Shown here piece after piece: positions 8,440 through 18,881 of a DNA stretch of 64,000 nt. The notes beneath the pieces are model-generated. The model was not told where the DNA came from, searched no databases, and saw only the letters and a program-made list of their open reading frames with translations. Each line of letters begins with the position of its first letter. Positions within the stretch are counted from its first letter, which is position 1. The stretch is taken from positions 4,092,001 to 4,156,000 of the forward strand of contig NZ_CP104582.1 of assembly GCF_029814935.1 (NCBI RefSeq), read 5' to 3'. Origin of the DNA: Pseudomonas sp. GD03919. GTDB taxonomy: Bacteria; Pseudomonadota; Gammaproteobacteria; Pseudomonadales; Pseudomonadaceae. The translations under genes were made by a program, and so were the position numbers.

Positions 8440-11400
8440 TCATACGGTGGACTCCTGTTCGTCAGCAGCCGACGCTTCGGCCTTGCGCGGCGGCAACGGG
8501 GCGAAATAGCCCACCACCAGCAACAGCACCCCGACGCCGATGAACGAGACGATGCGCTCCAGACCACCCCGATTACCCAGCTCGACGAAGAACAGCTTGG
8601 CCACCACCAGGGCGATCAGCGCGGCACCGACCAGCCACAGTTCGCGGCGCACACGCAGATGGCCGAAGAGCATCAGCGCCAGGGCGATCAACGTCCAGAC
8701 GATGGACCAGCCCGCCTGCACCAGCATCGACTCGAACAGCGCCGGGGTCTGCCAGGGCACGCCGCCCCAGTGGTGCGCGCTACGCATCACCATCACCGTC
8801 AGCAGGGCGAACAGCGACAGTCCAGCCACGCACTGAGTGATCTGTAGCGCCCGCGCAGGCTCCAGGCCGAAACGTGGCAGGGCAAATCGCCCCCAGACCA
8901 CCAACGCCCCCAGGCACAGCAGCAGGCCGAGTTCCAGCGGGTTCAGCAGCGGCAGGTAAGGCAGCGGGTCGCTATCGCCGGCGCTATTGGCATTGGCCAG
9001 CCAGAACCAGGCGAGCATCAGAGCGGCCAGTGGCGCCGCCGCCCACAGGCGGTATTCGCGCTCGAAAGCGGCCACAGGCCAGGGCAGACCGCGCGCCTGC
9101 GCCATGGCCCATAGATAGGCGGTCGGCAGCAGCGCCCAGCCCAGCCAGCGCCAGGCGTTGTAATGCTCGGCCAGGCTCAGCAGCAGGTAGCGCAGCTCCA
9201 GCGCCAGCACGCCGAGCAGCAACCAGCAGCCAAGTACATGGGCGATGCTGGCGGCACGGCTCGGCAGTTGCTCGCTCAGGCGCCTCAGCATCAATAGATG
9301 CGCAACGATCACGATATCCCAGGCCAGCCAGCCGTAGTTCGCGGCCGGGTGATACAACGGATGCCAGGCATACGCCAGGATCAGACCGGCCAACGGCGCC
9401 AGCAGGCTGCACAGCACGGCCAGGTCGCGCCAGCCCGTGCGCAGTGCCAGCAGCATCCAGGTCAGTGCCGACAGGGCCGCCAGAATCAGCAACACACTGG
9501 CCTACAGCTCGCTGCTGACGAAGCGCAACACCTCGCTGACCAATGCCAGCGCCCACCAGGCCGGCCCTAGGCCAGCAAGAGCTGACCCAGGCGCTGCAGG
9601 CTGACGCCATCGAGGCCCGTCTCCCGCACGCTGCGCGCCAGGCTGTGCAGACGCCAGGCGCCAATCTGCGCAGCCAGGCCGAGCGCAGCGGGCGTCCAGA
9701 AGCCGGTGTGCGCCAGCGGCGACAGCCCTTCGCCCGTGATCCCGTTCAGCAACAACGGCCCGGCCGCAAGGAAGGCCAGACCGGCAAACACCTGCAGCAG
9801 CAGACTGAAGAGGAAGGCCGCACGCTGCCCGAAATAAAGCGCCAGCCAGAGAATCAGCAAACCGCTGCCGCCCCACACCGCCGCTGTCGCCACCCAGGGC
9901 AGCACGAACAGCACCGCCAGGTTGATGAACACCAGCCCCACCAGCAGCACCAGCGACAGGGCGCCGAGCAGGCGGCGATTCTCTCGAATCTGCGGATCGC
10001 GCGCGGCCAGCAGCATGCCGGCGATTAGCCCCAGACCGACCATCGACGCCGCCAGCAAGCCAAACCAACCAGCGCTGAAGCCGCTACGGCCAACCAGCGA
10101 CTCCAGCGCCATCTGCCCGAGGAATAGCAGCCCACCGAGCAACTGCACGGCGAAGGCGCTGTAGACGAAGCTCGGTGCGGCGATGCGCAGGCCGACGAAC
10201 AAGGTCGCCAGGCCGGCCAGCGCCCAGGCGATGGCGGTGCCAGGCGCCTCGAACAGCAGCGGTGCGATCAGGTAGAGATACGCCAGCCCGGCCAGGCCCA
10301 ACCAGGGCAGCAGGCGGCGTTCCCAGGCGTTGGCCGCGTAAAGCATCGAGCGCAACTGCCAATAGCTGAACAGCAGCGCCGCACCGAGCATCAGCGCACC
10401 CAGCGGCGAGCCGTCGAGCAGGCTGTCGTAGCCGAAATCCAGCCCACAGACGAAGGCCAAAGCCGCGCCCACCTGCAACAACAGGGCGAAGGCACGCGCC
10501 AGTGGCCGTCCCTGACGCAGGCCGAGCCAATAAATGCCGGCGCCTTCCACGGCCCAGCCGGCCGCCGTCCAGCGTGCATCGAGCCCGAGCGGAATCGCCA
10601 GGCTGGCAAACACCACGCCGAGCGCCAGGCAGGTTTCCACCAGCAGCAACGCACGTTCGCCGGCACGCACCTTGAGCACGTGCGCCAACAGCAAATAGAA
10701 CAGCCCCATGCCGAGCGCACTGAAGGCAGCGGCGAATTCGATATGCCGCACCAGTGCCACCTGCAGGCCGAACCCTACCAGCGGCGGACCGAACATCGTG
10801 GTGGCATCGACGTAATCGCCACGCCGTAGCGACCAGCGCAGCAATTCATCACGCGCCTCGGGCGCATCCGCCGCGTCACGCAGGGTGCGGCGGGCGAACA
10901 GCAAACCGATGGCCACGTACATCAAAAAGAACAGGATCAGAAACGGCTGGGTGCTGCCCAGCAAATCTGGCGTATAGGAACGCAGGCCCCAGGCGAAGCC
11001 GATGCCGAAGGTGCCGACGAAGCCAATCAGATTGAGCAGACGCCAGGCCTTGAACCAGGCGATGGCGAAGATGCCTGCATTGAGCAGGGCGAAGTAGGAA
11101 AACAGCGCGACATGATTGCCGCTGCCAGTAGACGTCAGAATCGGCGCGGCAAAGCCACCGAGTGCTGCAGCCGTCGCCAGACCCAGGGCGTTCTACTGCA
11201 CGGCGAGAATCGCCGAAAACAGCGTCACCGCCACCAGCAGGCCGAGGGCCAGGCCGGGATCGAGCAGCGGATGCAGGCGCATGGCGGCGAACACCGTCAG
11301 GTACAGCACGGCGATGCCGGTGCCCTGTAGCACCAGGGCGTAGCCGGGGTTACGCCGGCGCAGCCACCAGCCCAGGCCGAGCAAGGCCAGGGCGCTGGCC

Positions 11401-12038
11401 GCCACGCCCATGTAGCGCAGCTCAACCGGCACCTCGACGCCTTCGGTGGCGTAACGCAGGAGGAAGGCCAGTCCGAGGAACAGCAACACCACGCCAACCC
11501 GCAGCACGGTGTTACCACCCAGCAGCCAGGCTTTGGCCGCCGCGATACCACGTTCAACCAGGTTCGGCTCGCGCGGCGCTTGCTCGCGCCAGGGGCTTTG
11601 CTGCACGGCCGGCTGGGGCTGATGGGCGACCTGCGCAGCCAAGGGTTCGGGCGCGTCGACAGGCGGCGAGGGTTCGATTGCAGGCAGCGGATCAAGTGTC
11701 CAGTCCAGCTCCGGCTCTGCAGCAACAACCGGCTCGGACTGGGCTTCGGGTGCGGAACGGGTGACAGGCTCAACAGAAGCGGCAACCGGCTCCAGCTCAC
11801 TGCGTTCGCCCTGCTCCACCTTGAGCAGACGTTCGTGCATGACTCGGGTGCCGCACTCGAAGCGCTCGGCAAAATCCTTGAGCTGCGCAGCCAGTTGCGC
11901 GTTACGCGTCTCCAGCCCCTGCAGGCGCAACGCCTGGCCCAGACTGAGGCCGATCAGACCGCCAAGCAGCGCGCCCGCGACCGACTCGCTGGCGCCCACG
12001 CCAAGCACCAAACCGACCAGCATGAAAATCCATTGCAT
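8440..12038 (-). pseudogene. DUF2339 giant membrane protein gene, broken by two TAG codons and a frameshift
   Basis: The intact gene would encode about 1,200 residues: an N-terminal coiled/proline-rich region (from ATG 12038) and then some thirty membrane helices, the DUF2339 pattern. Reading on the minus strand, the frame is closed by TAG at 11195-11193 (ILAVQ-stop-NALGLA) and continues perfectly in the same frame. A second break occurs at about 9570, where QLLLA meets TAG and the protein resumes one frame over as LGPAWWALALVSEVLRF, consistent with loss of one C. A third break is TAG 9504-9502 between SSEL and ASVLL. Both nonsense codons sit where CAG would fit. Three independent lesions make sequencing error an unlikely full explanation. 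Function of DUF2339 is unknown. Confidence 0.88.
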
Positions 12039-12270
12039 GCGTTATGTCCCAACCCTGAGAAAGAGATCGTCCCACGTCCACACTGCCGCCCGCGACAGGG
12101 CAGCAGTATAGGAGTCGCACCTAGCAACACCCAGAGAGACAATTGCCAAGCCGTTCACAGGCACAACGCAAAGCACCCAACCGCCAGCCGGTGCTTCACA
12201 AATGCGGCGCGCCCGCTATTATCGCCGCCCCCGTGACAGCAGCGGCGCAGACCGCACGACAGCCCAAACC

Positions 12271-12666
12271 ATGATGAAGCCCCGCCTGATAGCCGCTGCA
12301 GAAATCGACCGCCTGGAAACCTGGGCCAAATACACCCCTGACATGTGCCATGGCTGCATGTCCACCTGTTGCACCCTGCCGGTGGAAGTGCGCCTGAACG
12401 ACCTGATCCGCCTGGAACTGGTTGACGAGTTCGAGCGCAGCGAGCCGCCGAAGAACATCGCCAAACGCCTGCAAAAGGACGGCATCGTCGAGCGCTTCAA
12501 TCAAAAGTCGGGCATCTTCACCCTGACGCGCATGTCCAACAACGACTGCCTGTTCCTCGACCGCAAGACGCGCCTGTGCACCGTCTACGAAAAACGTCCG
12601 GACACCTGCCGTCATCACCCCAAGGTCGGCCCACGGCCGGGGTATTGCGCGTACAAACCGAAATGA
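12271..12666 (+). CDS. YkgJ-family cysteine-cluster protein
   Basis: A 131-residue cytoplasmic protein of the YkgJ zinc/iron-chelating family. Cysteines are arranged as MCHGCMSTCC at about 27-36, then CLFLDRKTRLC, DTCRHH and GYCAYK, enough for a bound metal or Fe-S site. The start may be ATG 12271 or 12274; no good ribosome site decides it. It is divergent from the broken DUF2339 gene. Its biochemical role is not known. Confidence 0.85.
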   Translation: MMKPRLIAAAEIDRLETWAKYTPDMCHGCMSTCCTLPVEVRLNDLIRLELVDEFERSEPPKNIAKRLQKDGIVERFNQKSGIFTLTRMSNNDCLFLDRKTRLCTVYEKRPDTCRHHPKVGPRPGYCAYKPK

Positions 12667-12820
12667 CCGTCTGCTCATGACGTATCCATTCACGACCTTG
12701 GCTTGACGCTTTCGGCAAACCCCCAGTCGTTTTTGCACCGGGTCGCCCCGCCCCCCAGGGATAAGCTCTCCCCAAAGCGCCGACGACCGACTCGGCGCAT
12801 CCGTTTAGGGGACAAGCCTG

Positions 12821-13798
<978 letters not shown>

Positions 13799-13813
13799 GC
13801 CCCTCCCTATCCC

Positions 13814-13923
13814 ATGATCATTCCCGCGCTCAGCGTGGGAATGCAGCCCGTGACGCTCTGCGTCACAGAAGCGGACGCAGAGCGTCCAATGAGGCGTTAC
13901 CACGCAAAGCGTGGGAACGATCA
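13814..13923. repeat. Multi-hairpin REP element, copy 1
   Basis: A 110-base cluster of short palindromes: TTCCCGCGCTCAGCGTGGGAA (13821-13841), GTGACGCTCTGCGTCAC (13850-13866), GGACGCAGAGCGTCC (13873-13887) and TTACCACGCAAAGCGTGGGAA (13898-13918). A second copy lies at 16647-16761, between dgcA and dgcB. Placement inside the dipeptidase-dgc gene series suggests effects on message stability, by inference. Confidence 0.85.
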
Positions 13924-13950
13924 GACAACGAATTCTGGAGTTAACAACAC

Positions 13951-14481
13951 ATGGCCACCCACGCCCCCGAAATGCCCATCGAAGTCGACGACGAAACCGG
14001 CGTCTGGACCACCGACGCCCTGCCGATGCTCTACGTGCCGCGCCACTTCTTCGTCAACAACCACATGGGCATCGAGGAAGTGCTCGGCGCCGAGAAGTAC
14101 GCCGAGATCCTCTACAAGGCCGGCTACAAATCCGCCTGGCACTGGTGCGAGAAGGAAGCAGAGTGCCACGGCATTTCCGGCGCTGCGGTATTCGAGCACT
14201 ACATGAAGCGCCTGTCGCAGCGCGGCTGGGGGCTGTTCGAAACGCAGAAGCTCGACCTGGAAACCGGCCATGCCGAGGTCAAGCTCAAGCATTCGGCCTT
14301 CGTTTACGTGTACGGCAAGGTGAATCGCAAGGTGGATTACATGTTCACCGGCTGGTTCTCCGGCGCCATCGACCAGATTCTCGCTGCCAAGGGCCGCCCG
14401 ATCCGCACCGTCACCGTGCAGGAATACAGCGGCGCCGAAGACGGCCATGACGACGGCCTGTTCGTCACCCGGCCACTCTGA
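13951..14481 (+). CDS. DUF5943 protein with 4-vinyl-reductase-like domain, dgc-linked
   Basis: A 176-residue soluble protein. It resembles the DUF5943 family that accompanies dgcAB in pseudomonads; parts such as AEILYKAGYKSAWHWCEKEA and VDYMFTGWFSGAIDQIL look like the small-molecule-binding V4R fold. There is a Cys-containing helix (CHGISGAAVFEHYM). A GGAG-like ribosome site precedes the ATG. Gene order places it between the M19 dipeptidase and dgcA, so it probably belongs to dimethylglycine metabolism. No reaction is known to me. Confidence 0.85.
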   Translation: MATHAPEMPIEVDDETGVWTTDALPMLYVPRHFFVNNHMGIEEVLGAEKYAEILYKAGYKSAWHWCEKEAECHGISGAAVFEHYMKRLSQRGWGLFETQKLDLETGHAEVKLKHSAFVYVYGKVNRKVDYMFTGWFSGAIDQILAAKGRPIRTVTVQEYSGAEDGHDDGLFVTRPL

Positions 14482-14555
14482 GTCACCCATAAGAAATGCG
14501 TGGGAGCGGCCAGCGCCTCCCACAACGCTAGAGCGCTTACCGTGAGGATGCCGTA

Positions 14556-16631
14556 ATGGCCTTCGAAGCAATGTTCCAGCCGATCCAGATCGGCAAGCTG
14601 ACCATCCGCAACCGTGTGCTCAGCACCGCGCACGCCGAGGTCTACGCCACCGACGGCGGCATGACCACCGAGCGCTACGTCAAGTACTACGAAGAGAAGG
14701 CCAAGGGCGGCATCGGCCTGGCGATCTGTGGCGGCTCATCGGTGGTGGCCATCGACAGCCCGCAGCAGTGGTGGAGTTCGGTCAACCTGTCCACCGACCG
14801 CATCATCCCGCACTTCCAGAATCTTGCTGACGCCATGCACAAGCACGGCGCCAAGATCATGATCCAGATTACCCATATGGGCCGCCGCTCGCGTTGGGAC
14901 GGCTACCACTGGCCGACCCTGATGTCGCCGTCCGGCATCCGTGAACCGGTGCACCGCGCCACCTGCAAGACCATCGAGGTCGAGGAAATCTGGCGGGTGA
15001 TCGGCAACTACGCGCAGGCTGCACGCCGGGCCAAGGAAGGCGGCCTGGACGGTGTCGAGCTGTCCGCCGTGCATCAGCACATGATCGACCAGTTCTGGTC
15101 GCCGCGCGTGAACAAGCGTACCGACGAGTGGGGCGGCACCTTCGAGGGGCGCATGAAGTTCGGCCTGGAAGTGCTCAAGGCCGTGCGCGCCGAGGTCGGT
15201 GACGACTTCTGCGTCGGCATGCGCATCTGCGGCGACGAATTCCACCCGGACGGCCTGTCCCATGAAGACATGAAGCAGATCGCCGCCTACTACGACGCCA
15301 CCGGCATGCTCGACTTCATCGGCGTCGTCGGCTCGGGCTGCGACACCCACAACACCCTGGCCAACGTCATTCCGAACATGAGCTTCCCGCCGGAGCCCTT
15401 CCTGCACCTGGCGGCCGGCATCAAGGAAGTGGTCAAGGTGCCGGTGCTGCACGCACAGAACATCAAGGACCCGAACCAGGCCACGCGCATCCTCGAAGGC
15501 GGCTACGTGGACATGGTCGGCATGACCCGCGCGCACATGGCCGACCCGCACCTGATCGCCAAGATCAAGATGGGTCAGATCGACCAGATCAAGCAGTGCG
15601 TCGGTGCCAACTACTGCATCGACCGCCAGTACCAGGGCCTGGACGTGCTGTGCATCCAGAACGCCGCCACCAGCCGCGAATATATGGGCGTGCCGCACAT
15701 CATCGAGAAAACCACCGGCGCCAAGCGCAAGGTGGTGATCGTCGGCGGCGGCCCGGCTGGTATGGAAGCCGCTCGCGTCGCCGCCGAGCGTGGCCATGAC
15801 GTGACCCTGTTCGAGAAGCAGGAACAACTGGGCGGGCAGATCACTATCGCTGCACGTGCACCGCAGCGCGACCAGATCGCCGGCATCACCCGCTGGTACC
15901 AGTTGGAGCTGGCGCGTCTGGGCGTCGATCTGCACCTGGGCACTGGCGCCGATGAGGCGAGCATTCTCGACCTGCGTCCGGACATCGTGGTGCTGGCCAA
16001 CGGCGGTCACCCGTTCCTCGAACAGAACGAACACTGGGGCGCCGCAGAAGGCCTGGTGGTGAGCAGTTGGGACGTGCTCTCGGGCAAGGTGGCACCGGGC
16101 AAGAACGTGCTGGTGTACGACACCATCTGCGAATTCACCGGCATGTCCGTGGCCGACTACCTGGCCGACAAGGGCGCGCAGGTGGAGATCGTCACCGACG
16201 ACATCAAACCGGGCGTGGCCATCGGTGGTACCAGTTTCCCGACCTACTACCGCAGCCTCTACCCCAAGGAAGTGATCATGACCGGCGACATGATGCTGGA
16301 GAAGGTCTACCGCGAGGGCGACAAACTAGTGGCGGTGCTGGAGAACGAATACACCGGCGCCAAGGAAGAGCGCGTGGTCGACCAGGTGGTGGTGGAGAAC
16401 GGCGTGCGTCCTGACGAATCGCTGTACTACGCACTCAAGCAGGGCTCGCGTAACAAGGGCCAGATCGACGTCGAGGCACTGTTCGCGATCAAGCCGCAAC
16501 CGTGCCTGAGCACTCTCGATGAAAAGAAAGGGGGCGACGGCTACCTGCTGTTCCGCATCGGCGACTGCGTGGCCCAGCGCAACACCCACGCGGCGATCTA
16601 TGACGCGCTGCGCCTGTGCAAGGACTTCTGA
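14556..16631 (+). CDS. dgcA: Dimethylglycine demethylase subunit DgcA
   Basis: DgcA is the catalytic flavoprotein that demethylates dimethylglycine to sarcosine in choline and glycine-betaine catabolism. The 691-residue protein has an N-terminal old-yellow-enzyme/2,4-dienoyl-CoA-reductase TIM barrel (about 1-375, with QITHMGRRS and WGGTFEGRM), a Cys-rich linker (CVGANYCIDR ... LCIQNAAT) like the Fe-S site of this family, and a C-terminal FAD/NAD-binding part (VVIVGGGPAGMEAARVAAER). It is followed by dgcB after a REP element and by a dedicated ETF pair. In P. aeruginosa the orthologous genes are induced by GbdR. Confidence 0.94.
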   Translation: MAFEAMFQPIQIGKLTIRNRVLSTAHAEVYATDGGMTTERYVKYYEEKAKGGIGLAICGGSSVVAIDSPQQWWSSVNLSTDRIIPHFQNLADAMHKHGAKIMIQITHMGRRSRWDGYHWPTLMSPSGIREPVHRATCKTIEVEEIWRVIGNYAQAARRAKEGGLDGVELSAVHQHMIDQFWSPRVNKRTDEWGGTFEGRMKFGLEVLKAVRAEVGDDFCVGMRICGDEFHPDGLSHEDMKQIAAYYDATGMLDFIGVVGSGCDTHNTLANVIPNMSFPPEPFLHLAAGIKEVVKVPVLHAQNIKDPNQATRILEGGYVDMVGMTRAHMADPHLIAKIKMGQIDQIKQCVGANYCIDRQYQGLDVLCIQNAATSREYMGVPHIIEKTTGAKRKVVIVGGGPAGMEAARVAAERGHDVTLFEKQEQLGGQITIAARAPQRDQIAGITRWYQLELARLGVDLHLGTGADEASILDLRPDIVVLANGGHPFLEQNEHWGAAEGLVVSSWDVLSGKVAPGKNVLVYDTICEFTGMSVADYLADKGAQVEIVTDDIKPGVAIGGTSFPTYYRSLYPKEVIMTGDMMLEKVYREGDKLVAVLENEYTGAKEERVVDQVVVENGVRPDESLYYALKQGSRNKGQIDVEALFAIKPQPCLSTLDEKKGGDGYLLFRIGDCVAQRNTHAAIYDALRLCKDF

Positions 16632-16646
16632 TCCCAATTGGATGAT

Positions 16647-16761
16647 GTCTCCCACGCTCTGCGTGGGAGACCTGGCGCCGTGACGCTCTGCGTCACAAGC
16701 GCTGGACGCAGAGCGTCCAGCGACGCGTTACCACGCGGATGGTTCGACGTGGGAACGATCA
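16647..16761. repeat. Multi-hairpin REP element, copy 2
   Basis: Second copy of the element at 13814-13923, including GTCTCCCACGCTCTGCGTGG from 16647, the identical GTGACGCTCTGCGTCAC (16680-16696) and GGACGCAGAGCGTCC, and the end GTGGGAACGATCA. It fills the gap between dgcA and dgcB, leaving about 20 bases to the dgcB start. Confidence 0.85.
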
Positions 16762-16780
16762 ACCCTGTGAGGGTAAGCAA

Positions 16781-18742
16781 ATGCTGCAAACCATTCTCCC
16801 CATCCTGCTCTTCGCCGCCCTGGCCCTCGCGGTCATCGGGGCGGCCAAGCGCTTCTTTATGTGGCGCCGTGGCCAACCAGCCAAGGTCGACTGGCTCGGC
16901 GGCCTGCTGAAGATGCCGCGCCGCTACCTGGTGGATCTGCACCATGTAGTCGAGCGCGACAAGTACATGTCCAAGACCCACGTGGCCACCGCCGGCGGCT
17001 TCGTGCTCGCGGCCGTGCTGGCGATCCTCGTGCACGGTTTCGGCCTGCACAACCGTATCCTCGGTTTCGCCCTGCTGGCGGCCACGGTGCTGATGTTCGT
17101 CGGCGCCCTGTTCGTCGCCAAGCGCCGCCTGAATCCGCCCTCGCGCCTGTCGAAAGGCCCGTGGATGCGCCTGCCGAAAAGCCTGCTGATGTTCGCCGCC
17201 AGCTTCTTCATCGCCACTTTGCCGGTAGCCGGGATTCTGCCCGCCGACTTCGGCGGCTGGGTGCTGGCGGCGATCCTCGCCGTCGGCGTGGCCTGGGGCG
17301 TGTCCGAGCTGTTCCTGGGCATGACCTGGGGCGGACCGATGAAGCACGCCTTCGCCGGTGCCCTGCACCTGGCCTGGCACCGTCGCGCCGAACGTTTCGG
17401 TGGTGGTCGCTCGACCGGCCTGAAAGCCCTGGATCTGGACAACCCGAAAGCCCCGCTGGGCGTGGAAAAGCCCACCGACTTCACCTGGAACCAGCTGCTC
17501 GGTTTCGACGCCTGCGTGCAGTGCGGCAAATGCGAGGCCATGTGCCCGGCCTTCGCCGCCGGCCAGCCACTGAACCCGAAGAAGCTGATCCAAGACATGG
17601 TCATCGGCCTGGCCGGTGGCAATGACGCCAAGTTCGCCGGTTCGCCCTACCCCGGCAAACCGCTCGGCGAACACAGCGGCGGTCCGCATCAGCCGATCGT
17701 GTCGCTGCAGGGCAAGGCGCTGGTGGATGCCGACACGCTGTGGTCGTGCACCACCTGCCGCGCCTGCGTCGAGGAGTGTCCGATGATGATCGAGCACGTC
17801 GATGCCATCGTCGACATGCGCCGTCATCTCACGCTTGAGAAGGGTGCGACCCCGAACAAGGGTGCCGAGGTGCTGGACAACCTGATCGCCACCGACAACC
17901 CCGGCGGCTTCAACCCCGGCGGTCGCCTGAACTGGGCCGCCGACCTGAACCTGCCGCTGCTCGCCGACAAGCAAGAGACCGACGTGCTGTTCTGGGTCGG
18001 TGATGGCGCCTTCGACATGCGCAATCAAAGAACGCTGAGGGCCTTCGTGAAGATCCTCAAGGCTGCCGACGTGGACTTCGCCGTACTCGGCCTGGAAGAG
18101 CGCGACAGCGGCGACGTGGCGCGCCGCCTGGGTGACGAAGCGACCTTCCAGAACCTGGCCAAGCGCAACATCGCCACCCTGGCCAAGTATCGCTTCAAGC
18201 GCATCGTCAGCTGCGACCCGCATAGCTTCCACGTGCTGAAGAACGAATACGGCGCCCTCGGCGGCCACTACGAAGTGCTGCACCACAGCACCTTTATCGA
18301 CGAGCTGGTGCGCAAGGGTTCGCTGAATCTGGGCCAGAGCAAGGCCACCAGCGTGACCTATCACGACCCCTGCTACCTCGGCCGCTACAACGGCGAGTAC
18401 GAGGCGCCACGCGCCGTGCTCAAGGCCATCGGCATCGAGGTCAAGGAGATGGAGCGTTCCGGCTTCCGTTCGCGCTGCTGCGGCGGCGGCGGCGGCGCAC
18501 CGATCACCGACATTCCCGGCAAGCAACGCATCCCCGACATGCGCATGGTCGACATCAAGGAAACCGGCGCCGAAGTGGTGGCCGTAGGTTGCCCGCAGTG
18601 CACCGCAATGCTCGAAGGCGTGGTCGCACCGCGCCCTGAAATCAAGGACATCGCCGAGCTGGTTGCAGAAGTGCTGATCGAAGCCACCGAAGTGGCGGCC
18701 AAGCGACCGAACGCCAAGCGCGAAGTGGCGGAGGTACAGTGA
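16781..18742 (+). CDS. dgcB: Dimethylglycine demethylase subunit DgcB, membrane Fe-S/heterodisulfide-reductase-like
   Basis: DgcB is the partner of DgcA, probably carrying electrons toward the quinone pool or ETF. ATG 16781 follows a GAGGG site and gives 653 residues. The N-terminal part has several membrane helices (for example FAALALAVIGAA, GFVLAAVLAILVHGF, VLAAILAVGVAWG). Two [4Fe-4S] ferredoxin motifs follow: CVQCGKCEAMCP and CTTCRACVEECP. The C-terminal half has two CCG-type domains, seen as HDPCYLGRYNGEYE and CCGGGGGAPIT. This is the layout of glycolate-oxidase-F/HdrD-like proteins. A C-type repeat separates it from etfA. Confidence 0.93.
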   Translation: MLQTILPILLFAALALAVIGAAKRFFMWRRGQPAKVDWLGGLLKMPRRYLVDLHHVVERDKYMSKTHVATAGGFVLAAVLAILVHGFGLHNRILGFALLAATVLMFVGALFVAKRRLNPPSRLSKGPWMRLPKSLLMFAASFFIATLPVAGILPADFGGWVLAAILAVGVAWGVSELFLGMTWGGPMKHAFAGALHLAWHRRAERFGGGRSTGLKALDLDNPKAPLGVEKPTDFTWNQLLGFDACVQCGKCEAMCPAFAAGQPLNPKKLIQDMVIGLAGGNDAKFAGSPYPGKPLGEHSGGPHQPIVSLQGKALVDADTLWSCTTCRACVEECPMMIEHVDAIVDMRRHLTLEKGATPNKGAEVLDNLIATDNPGGFNPGGRLNWAADLNLPLLADKQETDVLFWVGDGAFDMRNQRTLRAFVKILKAADVDFAVLGLEERDSGDVARRLGDEATFQNLAKRNIATLAKYRFKRIVSCDPHSFHVLKNEYGALGGHYEVLHHSTFIDELVRKGSLNLGQSKATSVTYHDPCYLGRYNGEYEAPRAVLKAIGIEVKEMERSGFRSRCCGGGGGAPITDIPGKQRIPDMRMVDIKETGAEVVAVGCPQCTAMLEGVVAPRPEIKDIAELVAEVLIEATEVAAKRPNAKREVAEVQ

Positions 18743-18756
18743 TGAAACGACTTGCG

Positions 18757-18856
18757 CTCCCCTCTCCCTCCGGGAGAGGGGCTGGGGGTGAGGGTCTGAA
18801 ACCGAGCTGCCCATCCCACCCTCACCCCAGCCCTCTCCCAAAGGGAGAGGGGGTTT
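18757..18856. repeat. REP-type inverted pair, CCCTCTCCC/GGGAGAGGG family, copy 1
   Basis: Two facing copies: CCCCTCTCCCTCCGGGAGAG at 18759 with GGGGCTGGGGGTGAGGG after it, and the inverted CCCTCACCCCAGCCCTCTCC at about 18819-18838, followed by AAAGGGAGAGGGGG. It lies in the dgcB-etfA gap. The same family is at 29397-29492. Confidence 0.85.
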
Positions 18857-18881
18857 TCCCTGCAGCCCTGGAGATCACCTT

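Noticed and set aside
8440..12038. Programmed read-through or amber suppression of the DUF2339 gene
   Set aside because: A true frameshift is also present near 9570 and the adjacent GGDEF gene is truncated, so decay explains everything more simply than recoding.
14556..16631. dgcA as a 2,4-dienoyl-CoA reductase of fatty-acid oxidation
   Set aside because: The fold is shared, but the neighbours dgcB, the ETF pair, DUF5943 protein and gbdR identify it as the dimethylglycine enzyme.
13814..16761. Repeated palindromes resembling CRISPR repeats
   Set aside because: The copies are dyads separated by whole genes, not regularly spaced repeats with unique spacers, and no cas gene is present.
16598..18841. 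A 747-codon open frame on the minus strand
   Set aside because: It is fully antisense to dgcB, whose Fe-S and CCG motifs are unmistakable. The antisense product is His/Gly/Ala-rich with no domain. GC-rich third positions create such frames.
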